Below, piece after piece: positions 1-5,904 of a DNA stretch of 5,904 bases; position 1 is the stretch's first letter, and every line of letters starts with the position of its first letter. The notes beneath the pieces were generated by a model. That model was given only the letters and a program-made list of their open reading frames with translations, was not told where the DNA came from and made no database searches. The DNA comes from an uncultured Variovorax sp. Its GTDB lineage: Bacteria; Pseudomonadota; Gammaproteobacteria; Burkholderiales; Burkholderiaceae. Made by a program: the position numbers and the translations under genes. The stretch lies in contig CAMLCW010000327.1 of assembly GCA_946478645.1 (NCBI GenBank), positions 1 through 5,904 of the forward strand. The letters are read 5' to 3'.

Positions 1-53
1 TTTGGCGAAGCAAAAGAAAGTGAGTCGCCCGCCGGGGCGAAACCCGGCCCCGG
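1..53. repeat. Intergenic repeat-like sequence with GC hairpin at the left edge
   Basis: This stretch follows the glgB stop codon and continues off the left edge. Seen directly: positions 32-38 (CCGGGGC) pair perfectly with 47-53 (GCCCCGG) around an 8-nt loop. An alternative 6-bp pairing joins 31-36 with 43-48. Positions 1-20 (TTTGGCGAAGCAAAAGAAAG) look like the right half of a second inverted repeat, with TTTG at 1-4 pairing with CAAA at 11-14 across GCGAAG; the left arm would extend beyond the window. From memory, stems of the form CTTTCTTTTG/CAAAAGAAAG recur between genes in Comamonadaceae and other Burkholderiales, so this may be a dispersed repeat. That identification is recall and was not checked. 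Confidence 0.45.
11..53 (-). terminator. Possible transcription end of glgB
   Basis: Read in the direction of glgB, the mRNA leaves the stop codon, passes a T-rich stretch, forms the 7-bp GC stem (53-47 with 38-32), and about ten bases later reaches a second T-rich run (CTTTCTTTTG, the complement of 11-20). A classical intrinsic terminator has the T-run directly after the stem, so the match is imperfect. The position just past the gene and the absence of any reading frame make an end-of-transcript role plausible. A repeat with no terminator function is the main alternative. Confidence 0.3.
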
Positions 54-75
54 AAAGAAAAACAAAACAGACAAC

Positions 76-2241
<2,166 letters not shown>

Positions 2242-2245
2242 GCTG

Positions 2246-2250
2246 TCCTT
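2246..2250 (-). promoter_or_regulatory. Ribosome binding site of glgB
   Basis: On the minus strand the sequence reads AAGGA-CAGC-ATG, a good Shine-Dalgarno core four bases before the glgB ATG at 2241. It supports this start codon. The two plus-strand genes in the window lack an equally clear site. Confidence 0.7.
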
Positions 2251-2280
2251 GGTCTGGAAAAATCAGGGTGCATGCGAGAT

Positions 2281-2290
2281 CCGGGCCCGG
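2281..2290. repeat. 10-bp perfect palindrome CCGGGCCCGG
   Basis: This is a perfect 10-bp palindrome in the divergent intergenic region, between the second and third TGCATGC words. It could be an operator half-site pair or simply a product of high GC content. It is too compact to form a normal RNA hairpin. No regulator family can be assigned from the sequence. Confidence 0.25.
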
Positions 2291-2365
2291 CCGCATGGCG
2301 AAGCTTTCTACACTGCATGCGCGCGCCGCGCGACGACGTCCCCGCCATTCCCGTTTTTCTGTCAG

Positions 2366-3856
2366 ATGACCACCGACGCTGCCCCCGCTCCCGTTTCCCC
2401 ACCGCCCGAAGGCCTTGCCGCGCTCGAGCAGCGGCTCGCCAAAGACCTGGCGTGCCTGGGCTGGCCCGCGCGCGCCTGGATGCCGGCCTCTGCGCACGAG
2501 GGCGAGGCGGTGCTCGACGTAGTGATCGTCGGCGGCGGTCAGGCCGGGCTCGCCGCGGCGGCCGCGCTGGCGCAGCAGGGCATTCACGCCGTGGTGTTCG
2601 ACCGCGCGCCGGCCGGCTTCGAGGGGCCGTGGGCCACCACCGCGCGCATGGAAACCCTGCGCTCGCCCAAGGAGCTGACCGGCCCCGCGCTGGGCCTGCC
2701 GGCGCTGACCTTCCGGGCCTGGCTCGAGGCCCAGTTCGGCGCCGAGGCCTGGGGCCGGCTCGACAAGATCCCGCGGCTGCAATGGATGGACTACCTGCGC
2801 TGGTACCGGCGCGTGATGTCGGTCGATGTGCGCAACGACACCGCGGTCACGCGCATCGCGCCGCTGTCCGCGGCCGGGCCGGTGCGGCTCGACCTGCGCG
2901 CGCCCGCGGGCATGCCGGAGCACGTGCTCGCGCGCCGCGTGGTGCTCGCGACCGGGCGCGACGGGCTCGGCGGCCCCGCGGTGCCGGCCTTCGTCGAAGC
3001 GCTGCCGCGCGGGCGGTGGGCGCACTCGTCCGACGAGATGGACTACGGCCGCCTCGCGGGCCTGCGGGTCGGCATCGTCGGCGCCGGCTCGTCGGCGATG
3101 GACAGCGCGGCCACGGCGCTCGAGGCCGGCGCGCACAGCGTCGAGCTGCTGATCCGCCGGCCCGACCTGCCGCGCGTCAACAAGTCCAAGGGCGCGGGCG
3201 TGCCCGGCCTGACCCAGGGCCATTACGACCTGCCCGACGAAGCCAAGTGGCGCCTGCGCCACTACATCAACGTGCTCAACGTGCCGCCGCCGCATGGCAG
3301 CACGCTGCGCGTGTCGCGCCATCCCAACGCCTTCTTCAATTTCGGCTGCCCCGTGCAGGCGGTCGAGGCGCAGGGCGGCGCACTGCGCGTTGTCACGCCG
3401 CGCGGCGACTTCGTGGTCGACTTCCTCATCGTCTCGACCGGCTTCAAGGTCGACTGGGCGCAGCGCCCCGAGTTCGCCGCCATCGCACCGCATGTGCGCA
3501 CCTGGGGCGAGCGCTTCGTGCCCGCGCCCGGCGACGAGGACCAGGAACTGGCCGATTCGCCCGACCTCGGGCCCGTGTTCGAATTCCAGGCCCGCACGCC
3601 GGACGCCTGCCCGGGGCTCGACCGGATCCACTGCTTCTGCTATCCGGCGGCGCTGTCGCATGGCACGGTCTCGGGCGACATTCCCGCGATCAGCGACGGG
3701 GCGCGGCGCCTGGCCGGGGGCCTCGCGGGGCTCTTCTACCGTGAAGACTTCGAGTACCACTTCGCCCGGCTCCAGGCCTTCGCCGAACCCGAGCTCCTTG
3801 GCGACGAATGGGCACCCGCGCCGCCCCCGGCCGAGCGGGCGGCGCCAGGGCGATAA
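2366..3856 (+). CDS. NAD(P)/FAD-dependent oxidoreductase (flavin monooxygenase-like), substrate unknown
   Basis: A 496-aa soluble flavoprotein with two dinucleotide-binding folds, in the style of the flavin-containing monooxygenase / CzcO-like group. The FAD fold is VVIVGGGQAG (GxGxxG at G56-G61). An LATG motif lies at 194-197. The NAD(P)H fold is VGIVGAGSSAMDSA (GxGxxA at G239-A244). A second STGF motif is at 357-360. Just before the NAD(P) fold, GRWAHSSDEMDY resembles the FMO fingerprint (FxGxxxHxxxY/F) but is degenerate. Other marked segments are METLRSPKE (95-103) and CFCYP (423-427) with two close cysteines. About 48 residues precede the FAD fold, with no signal peptide or membrane segment. 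The ATG at 2366 was chosen because it precedes the fold at a sensible distance and lies downstream of the divergent region; the site before it (TTTTTCTGTCAG) has no clear Shine-Dalgarno sequence. The gene lies 45 bases upstream of leuS. The oxidoreductase class is secure; the reaction is not known. Confidence 0.88.
   Translation: MTTDAAPAPVSPPPEGLAALEQRLAKDLACLGWPARAWMPASAHEGEAVLDVVIVGGGQAGLAAAAALAQQGIHAVVFDRAPAGFEGPWATTARMETLRSPKELTGPALGLPALTFRAWLEAQFGAEAWGRLDKIPRLQWMDYLRWYRRVMSVDVRNDTAVTRIAPLSAAGPVRLDLRAPAGMPEHVLARRVVLATGRDGLGGPAVPAFVEALPRGRWAHSSDEMDYGRLAGLRVGIVGAGSSAMDSAATALEAGAHSVELLIRRPDLPRVNKSKGAGVPGLTQGHYDLPDEAKWRLRHYINVLNVPPPHGSTLRVSRHPNAFFNFGCPVQAVEAQGGALRVVTPRGDFVVDFLIVSTGFKVDWAQRPEFAAIAPHVRTWGERFVPAPGDEDQELADSPDLGPVFEFQARTPDACPGLDRIHCFCYPAALSHGTVSGDIPAISDGARRLAGGLAGLFYREDFEYHFARLQAFAEPELLGDEWAPAPPPAERAAPGR

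Positions 3857-5904
<2,048 letters not shown>

Larger units (their letters stand above)
2242..2365. promoter_or_regulatory. Divergent intergenic region between glgB and the flavoprotein gene
   Basis: These 124 bases separate two genes that start in opposite directions, so the region should hold both of their promoters. The only promoter-like word I can point to is TACACT at 2309-2314 on the plus strand (four of six matches to TATAAT), which would give a leader of about 45 bases before the ATG at 2366. No convincing -35 box sits 16-18 bases upstream of it. On the minus strand I see no good -10/-35 pair for glgB. The region also contains repeated TGCATGC words and a GC palindrome, listed separately. 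Confidence 0.45.

Overview
The window looks like ordinary chromosomal DNA from a GC-rich betaproteobacterium, most likely Comamonadaceae and possibly Variovorax or a close relative. This placement rests on three things: the very high GC content with strong G/C third-codon bias, the style of the LeuRS and GlgB proteins, and an A/T-rich plus GC-hairpin intergenic sequence at the left edge that resembles repeats I remember from that group. No database search was possible, so the taxonomy is inference.

Layout, left to right. Positions 1-75 are a short intergenic stretch with a 7-bp GC hairpin and A-rich tracts, lying just past the stop codon of glgB. Positions 76-2241 on the minus strand hold a complete glgB (glycogen branching enzyme, 721 aa) with all catalytic residues. 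Positions 2242-2365 are a 124-bp divergent intergenic region with three TGCATGC heptamers and a 10-bp perfect palindrome. Positions 2366-3856 on the plus strand hold a complete 496-aa two-dinucleotide-fold flavoprotein oxidoreductase of unknown substrate. After a 45-bp gap, leuS (leucyl-tRNA synthetase) starts at 3902 and runs off the right edge, with about 667 codons present.

How the genes relate. glgB makes the alpha-1,6 branches of glycogen and is transcribed away from the other two genes. The flavoprotein and leuS point the same way with a short gap and no convincing terminator between them, so they may share a transcript, but nothing suggests a shared pathway. No mobile element, CRISPR array, tRNA, rRNA or defence system is visible.

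I did not find a previously undescribed system. The points most worth a second look are the KMGKS form of the LeuRS KMSKS motif, the repeated TGCATGC words in the divergent intergenic region, and the unassigned flavoprotein. The very long extra open frames on both strands are explained by GC bias.
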